From DATEAV01 sp964513155 (GTDB lineage Bacteria; Chloroflexota; Anaerolineae; Anaerolineales; E44-bin32): a DNA stretch of 50,223 bases. The notes under the pieces are model-generated. The model was not told where the DNA came from and did no database searches. It saw only the letters and a program-made list of their open reading frames with translations. Positions 42,027-50,194 of the stretch are shown in pieces (positions within the stretch are counted from its first letter, which is position 1; the number at the start of each line of letters is the position of its first letter). Position numbers and translations under genes: made by a program. Where the stretch lies: positions 1 to 50,223 of the forward strand of contig CAZEMA010000005.1 of assembly GCA_964513155.1 (NCBI GenBank). Direction: 5' to 3'.

Positions 42027-43097
42027 CTAGTCCAGGTAGACGACCTTGCTGCTGCGGTGGGATCGGTCCGCAGCCAGGACGACGCGCAGGCTCGTGACGG
42101 CTGCCTGCAGGTGTCCACTGAGGTCGAGGTCGTCGCGTATCGCCCGCAGGAAGTAGGCCTGTTCGCGGTCACACAGCGCCTGGTGATCGGGCTCGTCGGA
42201 CATGTCGACGAACTCGTCGGGTCGGACGAAGCTCCCTTCCGCGTCGGTCTGCGCGTGGTGGATGCGCAGGCGGTTCGTCTTGGTGTGCGAGTCGATGTCG
42301 GAGGAGCTGCCGGCCTCCTGGGGGCTGATCATGCTGACGCAACCCAGCGGCCCGACCACGTCTTTCACGAAGAAGGCGGTCTCGCTCATCATCGGGCCCC
42401 AGCCGGTCTCATACCACCCTACGGAGCCATCGTCAAAGGCGACATGGAAGTGGCCGTAGTTGTACATCCCCGGGTTCAGGTCCTCCGACAACCGAGCCCC
42501 GATGGCGTGGACCCGTGTGGGCCTGGCCCCCGTCATCTGACACATGACGTCCACATAGTGCACGCCACAATCGACGATGGGCGGGACGCTGTTCATCAGA
42601 TTCTTGTGGATGCGCCACGCTTCGGCCGAGCTTTGCTGGTTCAGGTTCATGCGCATGACCAGTGGCTTGCCCAGGGTCCGAGCGGTTTCGACGAAACGCT
42701 GCCAGGCCGGGTGGACCCGGAGGATGTAGCCTACGACGAGCTTGCGTCTGCCCTCAGCCGCGCGGCGCAAGACCGCGAGGGCATCTTCCACGGTCTCGGC
42801 CAGGGGTTTCTCAACGAATACGTCGCACCCCGCCTCCAGAGCCTTGAGGCAGAAGGGAGCGTGAGTGTCCGGGTAGGTGGCGATGCAGACAGCATCCGGC
42901 CGGGTGCGGGCGAGGGCGCGGTCGTAGTCTTCGAACTGTGGCAGTCCGCCGAGCTCAGCCGACAGCCGACCGCGCGTCTCTGGACCTCGGCTGACGAGGC
43001 CGACGATCTCGAAGGCGTCCATCTTGTGGTATGCCCTGGCATGAGACGATCCCATCTGTCCACAGCCCACGACCAGGATTCGAATCGGGTCGCCCAT
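42027..43097 (-). CDS. Gfo/Idh/MocA family oxidoreductase (- strand)
   Basis: A 356-aa NAD(P)-dependent dehydrogenase. IRILVVGCGQMGSSHARAYH is the Rossmann start and VFVEKPLAE the active-site EKP. The substrate domain has HYVDVMCQMTGARPTRVHAIG. It is more distant from the pair at 13320 and 15526 than they are from each other. AGGAGG (plus-strand 43103-43108) lies 5 bases before the start at 43097. It is convergent with the GNAT gene and isolated, so the sugar or inositol it oxidises is not shown by context. A + strand open frame of the same length is its shadow. Confidence 0.92.
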   Translation of the reverse strand: MGDPIRILVVGCGQMGSSHARAYHKMDAFEIVGLVSRGPETRGRLSAELGGLPQFEDYDRALARTRPDAVCIATYPDTHAPFCLKALEAGCDVFVEKPLAETVEDALAVLRRAAEGRRKLVVGYILRVHPAWQRFVETARTLGKPLVMRMNLNQQSSAEAWRIHKNLMNSVPPIVDCGVHYVDVMCQMTGARPTRVHAIGARLSEDLNPGMYNYGHFHVAFDDGSVGWYETGWGPMMSETAFFVKDVVGPLGCVSMISPQEAGSSSDIDSHTKTNRLRIHHAQTDAEGSFVRPDEFVDMSDEPDHQALCDREQAYFLRAIRDDLDLSGHLQAAVTSLRVVLAADRSHRSSKVVYLD

Positions 43098-43482
43098 TCC
43101 AGCCTCCTGATCTGCTTGGCGTAATACGCGGGCGTCGAGTCTAGTCCAATCGTAGGACAGCGGAAGGGGTGTTGAGCCGGGAGCAGGACCAGGGAGGGTT
43201 GGCAGGCGGCTTGCCCGCCACCACCGCCCGGGCTAGACTGGTGGCAGCAGTCGGTGCCGGCGCCGCCATGAGGCCGTGGCGATATGGTGGCAGGCGGCTT
43301 GGGGAGGAGGTGGTGTCGATTGGGCAGCGCCGGAGGATCCTGCCCACACCGGCAATCCTGGTCGTGGCCAGTCACAGACGGAGGATGTCGGCGGGCGGGC
43401 TGCCCTCTGCCGACCGCGGGACGATGGTCGGATCAAGGCTGCCGCGCGGGCCGGAGGAAGCCGCCGCGTGCGAAGGAGTGCC
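43098..43482. other. divergent intergenic region, no gene seen
   Basis: 385 bases between the - strand dehydrogenase and the + strand phosphatase. GC-rich, with several GGCAGGCGGCTT-like short repeats but no coding signal. It should contain the promoters of both genes. Confidence 0.4.
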
Positions 43483-44159
43483 ATGAAACCGACTCGGCCT
43501 GAAGGCATGCCGAGCGTGCGCGGCCTCAACATCCCCGAGGACTTCTACTGGGTGCTCCGGACGCCTGCTGCGCTGGCAGGCATGGCCTATCCATCCTNNN
43601 NNNNNNNNNNNNNNNNNNNNNNNNNNNNNNNNNNNNNNNNNNNNNNNNNNNNNNNNNNNNNNNNNNNNNNNNNNNNNNNNNNNNNNNNNNNNNNNNNTTC
43701 TACTGGGTGCTCCGGACGCCTGCTGCGCTGGCAGGCATGGCCTATCCATCCTGGCCCCCTGTGTGGGCGGAGCTCAGGCGCGTCGGGCTGCAGCATGTTG
43801 TCTGTCTCACGAGCGATCGCTTCCCGTATGATCCCTCTCCGCTGAATCCGCTGCACGCGGTTCGCCTGACCGATCTCGTCGGCGGTCTCCGCCCCGAGGA
43901 CCCCAGCAGAGAGAAGTCCTTCATCAGGGCCGCGGTCTCGCTGACCGTCTCCCGCCTGTCGGCCGGAGAGGGTGTGGTCGTCCAGTGCGCTGCCGGGACC
44001 GGGAGGACCGGAACGGTTCTCGGATGCGTCCTGCGAGAGCTCGGCTATCCCGGCTTCGCGGTCATTCGCTACCTGGATGACCTGAACCGCGCCAGGGGGA
44101 GGGACGGATGGCCAGAGACCGGTTGGCAGGCAAGCGTGGTCGAGGAGTTCGGAGACTAG
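43483..44159 (+). CDS. protein-tyrosine/dual-specificity phosphatase, interrupted by an assembly gap
   Basis: The reading frame begins at ATG 43483 (GAAGGAG at 43472-43478), runs into 100 N (43598-43697), and resumes after a second copy of the 55 bases that precede the gap. Removing one copy and the N restores one frame of about 173 aa with no other change; as written, the gap shifts the frame. The product has a PTP fold: the active-site loop is VVVQCAAGTGRTGT (C117, R123; CxxxxxR), followed by LRELGYPGFAVIRYLDDLN. The His usually before the Cys is Gln. Atypical dual-specificity phosphatases look like this. The gene is isolated, so its target is unknown. Confidence 0.85.
43543..43752. other. 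assembly gap: 100 N flanked by identical 55-bp sequences
   Basis: 43543-43597 and 43698-43752 are the same 55 bases, with exactly 100 N between them. Two contigs sharing a 55-base end, a common assembler k-mer length, were joined without merging. This is not a biological repeat. Confidence 0.93.
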
Positions 44160-44495
44160 GCCCGCCGACGATTGAACGTGTTCGGTTGCGAAACCGCCAA
44201 TACGATGTCCCGGGGCTCTCGTGTATGCAATCCTCGAAGCGGTGGAGCAGGTCGCAGCATTAGCGGTCCTCGCCGAGACGCATCCGAGACCCGAAGACAC
44301 CCTTGCCCCGCGGGAAGCTAGGGCGTACAGTGTCCGCAGGAGTGTCCGATGGCTTCACGTAACTGCTTGCAGGGACTTGGCGGCGGCCTGCACGAGGCTT
44401 GCCTGCGAGTGGTTGACCTGGCGTAGGGCCTAGCTTTGATGGAACCACTTGGATCCCTGCCCGCAGCTGGTGAGCAACCTCCCCGAGGAGCATCC

Positions 44496-46127
44496 GTGAG
44501 AGGGAAGGTCATCCTGCACCCGTTCCTCTTTGCGGTCTATGCAGGCCTTTCCCTACTGGCCACCAACATCTCTCAGATCGGATTCGCGGGATTGGTGGGC
44601 GCGCTGCTGCCGATCCCGCTGGCGATCGTACTCATCGTGCTGCTCAGACTTGTTCTCAAAGACACTTTGAAGGCCAGCCTGATAGCTACCGGCACCCTGC
44701 TCCTTGTCTTCTCCTACGGCCACGTCAAGAACATCGCCCAAGGCTGGAGCGTAGCCGGCTTTGTCCTTGGGCAAGCAGCGCTGCTGCTGCCACTGTGGGG
44801 CCTCTTGTTCTGCCTATGGACCTACTGGGTTACGAGAGGGTCGCCAACGCTCGGCCCCGTTTCCGACTACTTGAACTGGGTAGGGCTGATCCTGCTCATC
44901 TTCCCCATCTACACGCTCGCCGCCTTCTCTAGACGTTCGCAGATGGTGGAGCCTTGGATCCAACAGTACCTGGCGGAAACGTGGAGCAGCGGCGGCGTGA
45001 GCCAGGTGGGATTCGTCCCCGATGGGCCGCCCGCTGAGCCGCGGCCGGATGTCTACTTCATCATGCTGGATGCTTATGCACGCGCCGATATCCTGCATGA
45101 GATGTACGGTTACGATGATTCCGCGTTTGTCGACTCGTTGCGCAGCCGGGGCTTCTACGTGGCGGATCAAGGTCGGTCCAACTACACGGACACAATGTTC
45201 TCGGTGGCGTCTTCCTTGAGCATGGTCCACATCAACACGATGCCGGAGTTCTTCCGCCTCAACGCCGGCGTCGACGACGAGGGCGTCTATGCCCGCGTTG
45301 CCGAGGAATTCATCTCTCACAACCGAGCACAAGATCTCTTCAGGGACTTGGGGTATACATCCGTGGCCTTCGACAGCGGCTATCAGGGAACCCGGGTCCG
45401 CGACGCGGACATCTTCATGAGCTCGCCCGAGATTGAGGATGCCGGCCTCTGGGAGACCGGGTTCGGGTTGTTGCTCCTGGACACAACCCTAGGCGGGGAG
45501 GTTACGAGCCTGATCGGTCGGCCACTGCCGCCCATCGAGAGACTGTTCACGGCGCACCGAGAGAGGGTGCTGTACACCCTCAGCCATCTCGCGGACTTTG
45601 CCGCTGCGGAGGGCGACTACTTTGTCTATGCCCACGTTGTGTCTCCGCACGTCCCCTTCGTGTTTGGGCCCAACGGCGAAGAGCTGGAGCCGATGGATCC
45701 CTACACCTTGCTCGACGCCCACCCGGGAGACCCGGAGAACATCGGCCGCTATCGCGATCAAGTGCACTACCTGAACATACTCATCCTGCAGGCCATCGAC
45801 CGCATCCTGGCCGAGAGCGATACGCCGCCCATCATCATCCTGCAATCGGACCACGGCGGCAAGATCTACGGGGACCCTGCCCTGTCGGACGAGGCCCGGC
45901 TGGACCTCCTCTTTCCCAGCCTGGAAGCCTACCTGGTCCCCGGCGCGCCTGCTGACCTCTTCTATCCAAGCGTTACGCCCGTGAACTCCCTTCGCGTGAT
46001 CCTCGACTACTCCTTCGGCGCTGACCTGGGCCTGCTGGGTGACGCCAGCTACCTGCTGGAAAGCCGGAACGGCCACAGTGCGTTTGTCGATGCCTGCGTG
46101 GAGTATCAAGCTTGCCAGCCCGAATGA
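44496..46127 (+). CDS. membrane-anchored sulfatase-fold hydrolase/transferase
   Basis: A 543-aa protein. About five N-terminal membrane helices (residues 5-145) are followed by a large extracytoplasmic alkaline-phosphatase/sulfatase-fold domain, like LTA synthase and phosphoethanolamine transferases. Visible metal-site motifs are DVYFIMLDAYAR (D192 region), the hydroxyl nucleophile region SNYTDTMFSVASSL, YFVYAHVVSPHVPF and IILQSDHGGKIYG (DHG). Cys-type sulfatase activation (CxPxR) is absent, so it is more likely a phosphotransferase or phosphodiesterase acting on surface lipids or polymers. GTG 44496 has GAGGAG (44485-44490) upstream; an earlier in-frame ATG at 44439 has none. Confidence 0.85.
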   Translation: MRGKVILHPFLFAVYAGLSLLATNISQIGFAGLVGALLPIPLAIVLIVLLRLVLKDTLKASLIATGTLLLVFSYGHVKNIAQGWSVAGFVLGQAALLLPLWGLLFCLWTYWVTRGSPTLGPVSDYLNWVGLILLIFPIYTLAAFSRRSQMVEPWIQQYLAETWSSGGVSQVGFVPDGPPAEPRPDVYFIMLDAYARADILHEMYGYDDSAFVDSLRSRGFYVADQGRSNYTDTMFSVASSLSMVHINTMPEFFRLNAGVDDEGVYARVAEEFISHNRAQDLFRDLGYTSVAFDSGYQGTRVRDADIFMSSPEIEDAGLWETGFGLLLLDTTLGGEVTSLIGRPLPPIERLFTAHRERVLYTLSHLADFAAAEGDYFVYAHVVSPHVPFVFGPNGEELEPMDPYTLLDAHPGDPENIGRYRDQVHYLNILILQAIDRILAESDTPPIIILQSDHGGKIYGDPALSDEARLDLLFPSLEAYLVPGAPADLFYPSVTPVNSLRVILDYSFGADLGLLGDASYLLESRNGHSAFVDACVEYQACQPE

Positions 46128-46195
46128 ATGTTGGGTCGCCACGGACAGCTCATGACCCGAACCCCGTCGACTATGCCCCAGCCTCCTGCGAGCAT

Positions 46196-46288
46196 GCTGA
46201 AAACGCCGACGCTGAAGAAGATGCTTTGGGGGCGAAGCCCACACCCCCAAATATGCGTGTTCCTTTTCTTCCGGTGGCCTTTTTCAGC
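46196..46288. repeat. 93-bp imperfect palindrome with GCTGAAAA ends
   Basis: GCTGAAAACGCC (46196 on) and the complement of GGCCTTTTTCAGC (ending 46288) form imperfect terminal inverted repeats. The centre is a GGGGGCGAAGCCC..CCCCC hairpin. Length and central loop recall copy D of the other repeat family, but the ends differ. It may be another MITE-like element or a transcript hairpin between the sulfatase-fold and DDN-type genes. Confidence 0.5.
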
Positions 46289-46331
46289 GGCCGGCTAGCA
46301 GTCAAGCGCAGGCGCGGGAGGAATCCGAAGA

Positions 46332-46790
46332 GTGTCCGACAACCCCTTCCCTAACCCGCCGAACCGCCTGATGACAACGCTCTACCGGGCCGGCCTGGGG
46401 CGTCTCATCGGCCGGCTGATCCTGCTCCTTACCACGACCGGCCGGAAGACAGGGCTGGCGAGGGTCACCCCGCTTCAGTATGAGGAGGTCGATGGCGCGA
46501 TCTGCGTAGGCTCCGCCCGGGGTCAGCGAGCAGACTGGTACCGCAATATCCTGGCCAATCCACGCGTCCAGCTGCAAGTAGGAGGCCGCCGATTCGCGGG
46601 GACTGCGGAGGCCGTCACAGATCCGGTCCGGATCGCCGACTTCCTCGAGTTGCGTCTGCGGCGCCATCCCAGAATCGTCGGCCGGATCCTTGAGAGCCAA
46701 GGGCTGCCTAGGGACCCTGACCGGGCGCAACTCGAGGCGTATGCTAGCGGGCTGGCGCTGGTCGTGATCCGCCGGGTTGAAGGGCAGTGA
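46332..46790 (+). CDS. deazaflavin-dependent nitroreductase (DDN) family protein
   Basis: A 152-aa split-barrel protein with the DDN marks TTGRKTGLARVTPLQY and GQRADWYRNILANPRVQLQVG. It lacks the C-terminal anchor of the gene at 5254 and is the normal family length. A basic, amphipathic N-terminus (RLMTTLYRAGLGRLIGRLI) could touch the membrane, as in Mycobacterium Ddn. Expected cofactor F420H2. GTG 46332 is preceded by GGGAGGAA about 8 bases upstream. Single gene. Confidence 0.88.
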   Translation: MSDNPFPNPPNRLMTTLYRAGLGRLIGRLILLLTTTGRKTGLARVTPLQYEEVDGAICVGSARGQRADWYRNILANPRVQLQVGGRRFAGTAEAVTDPVRIADFLELRLRRHPRIVGRILESQGLPRDPDRAQLEAYASGLALVVIRRVEGQ

Positions 46791-47175
46791 GGCCACACAG
46801 AGAACCAGCGCATTTGGCGTCAGCAGTGCGGATGCAAGTGAGTTGCAGAGGCAGCTGGCCTTGGTTGGCCGGTGAGAGTCTTCCGGAGAGTCGTAGAGGT
46901 GGCCGGTGTGCGGGAACAGGTGCGCATAGCCACGGTCGTATCGGTTCATACGGGGAGACGTGACACCTCTTCCGGAGGATGAGATGCAGCTTCCGCTGGC
47001 TGCCGATGCGGGAGGCCCTGTCGGAGCAGGCGCGCATTGCGGGACAAAGCTGGCGGGTTCCAGACCATGATTCCGGTCTCGGTCAGTGCGCCACTCCTTG
47101 TGAAATCCCTCTCGCGGGATCCAGATGTGAACGGCTTCCGTTTCCAGCGGAGGGTGAGATCGAAGGGAGGGCTCG
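46791..47175. other. intergenic stretch, no gene seen
   Basis: 385 bases with no supported coding frame. A 297-codon - strand frame here is an antisense shadow of the DDN-type gene. The GAAGGGAGGG near 47163 is the site of the next gene. Confidence 0.45.
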
Positions 47176-47925
47176 ATGACCTCGAAGCGTGACACTTATC
47201 GGCAGAAACTGAGAAACCTGTCCGAGTGGGAGGACTTCCTCTTGGCGGAATCCGGCCTGCCGGGGCCGAGGGGGAACCTCGAACTCGCGGCGGTGGTCGC
47301 CGAGCAGGGCAGCCGAGAACAGTTTGAGCGGTGGCTGACCCTGGATGCGGACAAGGCGCCGGTCGGTTCCCAGGAGGAGTTCCTTTCGTTTTGCGGAACG
47401 GTCGGGCTGGGGAGGCTCTTGGCAGAGGGGGATCGCCCGGCGCTCGAGCGGCTCCGCCGACAGTCCAATGACCCGCGCTGGAGAATCCGCGAGGCGGTGG
47501 CCATGGGGCTGCAGCGGTTCGGGGAGGCAGACATGGATGCGCTCCTCCAGGCGATGGCGGGATGGGCGGGAGGGACCCTGCTTGAGCAGCGGGCGGCGAT
47601 CGCCGGGCTGTGTGAGCCTCGCCTGCTGACAGACCGGCGGCAGGTTCGCCAGGTTCTGCGCCTGCTCGAGCGGGTGACGGTCGGAATCACCCATTGTGAG
47701 AATCGGAAGACGGAGGAGTTCAAAGCCCTGCGGAAAGGGCTCGCTTACTGCTGGAGTGTGGCGGTGGCTGCACTCCCCGAAGAGGGGAAGCCCCGGATGG
47801 AGAAGTGGTTCGCCTCCGGAGACAAAGACGTCGTTTGGATCATGAAGGAGAACCTACGGAAGGATCGACTGGCGCGGATTGATCCGGCCTGGGTCCGAAG
47901 GTGGCGAGAGCGGCTTGGCGCCTGA
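47176..47925 (+). CDS. HEAT-repeat protein
   Basis: A 249-aa helical protein with one or two clear HEAT repeats (ALERLRRQSNDPRWRIREAV, then MGLQRFGEADMDALLQAM) and more divergent repeats on either side. The C-terminal part, GDKDVVWIMKENLRKDRLARID, has the 'VRWIMKENLKKNRL' block seen in a subgroup of DNA-alkylation-repeat-like proteins. Function is unknown; a protein- or DNA-binding scaffold is likely. A purine-rich GAAGGGAGGG lies 3-13 bases before ATG 47176. It is related in type, not closely in sequence, to the proteins at 172 and 23513. Confidence 0.8.
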   Translation: MTSKRDTYRQKLRNLSEWEDFLLAESGLPGPRGNLELAAVVAEQGSREQFERWLTLDADKAPVGSQEEFLSFCGTVGLGRLLAEGDRPALERLRRQSNDPRWRIREAVAMGLQRFGEADMDALLQAMAGWAGGTLLEQRAAIAGLCEPRLLTDRRQVRQVLRLLERVTVGITHCENRKTEEFKALRKGLAYCWSVAVAALPEEGKPRMEKWFASGDKDVVWIMKENLRKDRLARIDPAWVRRWRERLGA

Positions 47926-48078
47926 CTTCTGGCGCGGGACGGGAGCAGCCAGGCGGCCACCGGGGTATATGATGTTCCGACCGCAAATACATTAGTTTCG
48001 TCCATTGCCTGCCCTTGGGCGCTGTGGTAGCCTATCCGACGGCAAGATCCCGATTTCACACACGGAGAGGCGGACCCC

Positions 48079-48267
48079 ATGGCGATGAAGATCACCGACG
48101 AGTGCATCTCTTGCGGCGCTTGCGAGCCCGAATGTCCCACCCAATCGATCTCGGAGGGCGACACCATCTATGTAATCAACGCCGACACCTGCGTCGAGTG
48201 CAAGGATCACTTTGACTCGCCGCAGTGCGTTTCCGTTTGCCCTGTGGAGTGCGTCGTGAAGGCCTAG
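48079..48267 (+). CDS. YfhL-type 2[4Fe-4S] ferredoxin
   Basis: A 62-aa ferredoxin. C9xxC12xxC15xxxC19P and C38xxC41-x8-C50xxxC54P give ligands for two 4Fe-4S clusters; the eight-residue insertion before C50 and the extra C58 mark the YfhL/Alvin-type low-potential group. It carries electrons in the cytoplasm, perhaps to radical SAM enzymes in this window. A GGAGAGGCGG site lies before ATG 48079. A weak promoter-like TTGCCT-17-TAGCCT (48005-48033) is upstream and an intrinsic terminator follows, so it is a single-gene unit. Confidence 0.95.
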   Translation: MAMKITDECISCGACEPECPTQSISEGDTIYVINADTCVECKDHFDSPQCVSVCPVECVVKA

Positions 48268-48297
48268 GGCGGCGGGTCACACGCCAGGCAACGCTAG

Positions 48298-48319
48298 GAC
48301 GCCCCGGTCTCGGGGCGTC
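48298..48319 (+). terminator. terminator after ferredoxin gene
   Basis: GACGCCCCG (48298-48306) pairs with CGGGGCGTC (48311-48319) around GTCT, followed by TTGATT. It is 30 bases after the ferredoxin stop. The stem is strong and the T-tract short. Confidence 0.65.
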
Positions 48320-48984
48320 TTGATTCCAGCCCCGGTCGATGGTCGGCGGGGACCCCAGGCACAGATGGGCGCGCTCGGCTTGGGAACCTCCCGCGAGAAA
48401 GCACTCTGCGAGAATCCACCTGGGGGTACAGTGCCCTTGTCTGCCGCTGATGACCGTCAGCCAGGGAACAACTGGTCGGGGGATGATCTCTGCCCCGTAG
48501 CCTGTGGCCGCTGCCAGCCGTCTCTTTTTCAAGCGAGCACTCAGCCGGGTTCGCGTTACAATCTGCGTTGTGGTATGGATGGTGGGATGCCTCCGCCATG
48601 TCTCGCCCGCGGTTGCCGGCATCCCTGCTCGCCTTCCCGGTCAGTTCACCGAGAATTGAGCAGAAGCTGGTCGGCGCGGCCATCTAGGCCGCTGGCGTCT
48701 TCGGGGTTCGATCCGTCCTCCGGGCCCGATGGTCGGGCACCGACTTCGAAGACGCATGAGACGGCAGAGGCAAGGACGCCGAGGGCGTGGTCCTGGTTGG
48801 GGCGGCTTGAGTGTGTCGGACCTTCAGCATGGGGGTGCGGTCTGATCCCCCGGTTGGCATTGACCGGGGTTGGCGGCCAAGCGCGTCCTCGGGTCCATCT
48901 CAGGGCGGGTCAGAGCCGTCTGTCAGCGTGCGCCGCGTTCGGCCCGTCATTGCCGGTCCATTACAGAGTGAGAGGGTGTCGTAG
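48320..48984. other. long intergenic stretch, nothing recognised
   Basis: About 660 bases. One + strand frame of 222 codons spans it, but its translation is Pro/Arg/Ser-rich without domains and it lacks a binding site; - strand frames are similar. A GTTACAAT near 48555 could be a -10 box without a matching -35. Confidence 0.45.
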
Positions 48985-49404
48985 ATGAGAAGCTATCGAA
49001 AAGAGCTCTGGTTCGAAGTCCCAGGACGGCGCGCCTTCATCAACATCACGCCCCAGGTGGAGAAGTGCCTGCAGGAGAGCGGCGTCCAGGAAGGACTTGT
49101 GCTCGTGAACGCCATGCACATCACCGCTTCCGTCTTCATCAACGACGACGAGACAGGCCTCCACCAGGACTACGAGGACTGGCTGGAACGCCTGGCGCCG
49201 CACAACCCGATCCACCAGTATCATCACAACGAGACCGGGGAAGACAACGCAGACGCCCACTTGAAGCGCCAGGTGATGGGCCGAGAAGTGCTCGTGGCGG
49301 TCACCAACGGCCGGCTCGACTTCGGCCCGTGGGAGCAGGTCTTCTACGGTGAGTTTGATGGGCGTCGGCGCAAGCGGGTCTTGGTGAAGATCATCGGAGA
49401 GTAG
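48985..49404 (+). CDS. YjbQ (UPF0047) family protein
   Basis: A 139-aa protein of the YjbQ/UPF0047 family. AMHITASVFINDDE, HQYHHNETGEDNADAHLKRQ and a final GEFDGRRRKRVLVKIIGE are the conserved blocks, including the His/Asn/Asp-rich active-site segment. Members have shown weak thiamine-phosphate synthase activity (so named secondary thiamine-phosphate synthase), but their true role is uncertain. GAGAGGGTG (48968-48976) precedes ATG 48985. Single gene. Confidence 0.93.
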   Translation: MRSYRKELWFEVPGRRAFINITPQVEKCLQESGVQEGLVLVNAMHITASVFINDDETGLHQDYEDWLERLAPHNPIHQYHHNETGEDNADAHLKRQVMGREVLVAVTNGRLDFGPWEQVFYGEFDGRRRKRVLVKIIGE

Positions 49405-49518
49405 GTTCTGCGCCGGCGGTGCGCCTGTCGTCTGTTTCCCGAGGCGTGGGGACGGGCCTCGGAGGGCGCTCGACGGCGCAATACGACCTCGAGGTCCCCC
49501 AAGGACCTGGCTGGCTGA

Positions 49519-49956
49519 ATGAGACTCTGGACCCTCCACCCGCAGTATCTGGACAGCAAGGGATTGGTGGCGCTGTGGCGGGAAGCGCTCCTGGCTCAGG
49601 CGGTCGTTTCTGGAAGGACGACTGGCTACCAAAACCACCCGCAACTCGTAAGATTCAGGGCGTGTTCGGACCCGCTGGCCGCGATAGCCAGCTACCTCGA
49701 AGGCGTCTTCCAGGAGGCGGTCCGACGAGGGTATGATTTCGATGCGTCGAAGATCGGACCGCTGCGCGCCGGTGCGAGAATCCAGACGACCCGGGGCCAG
49801 CTTCTCTTCGAATGGGAGCACCTCAGGAGGAAGCTGGCGAAAAGGGCGCCAGGGTTCGACCCGGGAGACCTTGAGGAAGGGCTGCCCCGAGCACACCCGC
49901 TGTTCGAGATCGTCGATGGCCCGGAGGAGGAGTGGGAGCGGGCCAAGGGCGGGTGA
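49519..49956 (+). CDS. pyrimidine-dimer glycosylase / T4 endonuclease V-like (PF03013) protein
   Basis: A 145-aa protein of the Pyr_excise family. MRLWTLHPQYLDSKGLVALW, GYQNHPQLVRFRA and YLEGVFQEAVRRGYDFDASKI follow the bacterial consensus. T4 endonuclease V uses the alpha-amino group of Thr2 as its catalytic nucleophile, and here residue 2 is Arg, as in other bacterial relatives. Pyrimidine-dimer activity is therefore not assured. Helical content and His/Arg positions are kept. No Shine-Dalgarno is obvious before ATG 49519 (a GGCTGAATG context). Confidence 0.82.
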   Translation: MRLWTLHPQYLDSKGLVALWREALLAQAVVSGRTTGYQNHPQLVRFRACSDPLAAIASYLEGVFQEAVRRGYDFDASKIGPLRAGARIQTTRGQLLFEWEHLRRKLAKRAPGFDPGDLEEGLPRAHPLFEIVDGPEEEWERAKGG

Positions 49957-50194
49957 GAATGCCCCCTCTGCTCCGCGACGCAGGCTGGGACGCTCACCGC
50001 AGTCGCGGCGAGGATCGAGTTCGGGGAACCCTCAGGCGGGGGACGCTGAGATGAAGACCTCCGCCGGTCAGGTCGAGGCAGAGGGGCTGGGCACAGATAG
50101 TGTGTCCAGACCGGCGGGGATCGTGTTGGGCCGGGATGGAGCAGTCGTTTCATCCTCGGGACGACAGGGATTGGGGAGAAAGGGGAGGATTCGC

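Noticed and set aside
42006..43124. 372-codon open frame on the + strand
   Set aside because: Exact shadow of the - strand Gfo/Idh/MocA gene, which has AGGAGG, a Rossmann motif and EKP.
43543..43752. Direct repeat of 55 bp
   Set aside because: The exact identity and the 100-N spacer show an assembly overlap, not a biological duplication.
49005..49030. tRNA T-arm-like GGTTCGAAGTCCC
   Set aside because: It is inside the YjbQ coding sequence and has no acceptor stem or anticodon arm around it.
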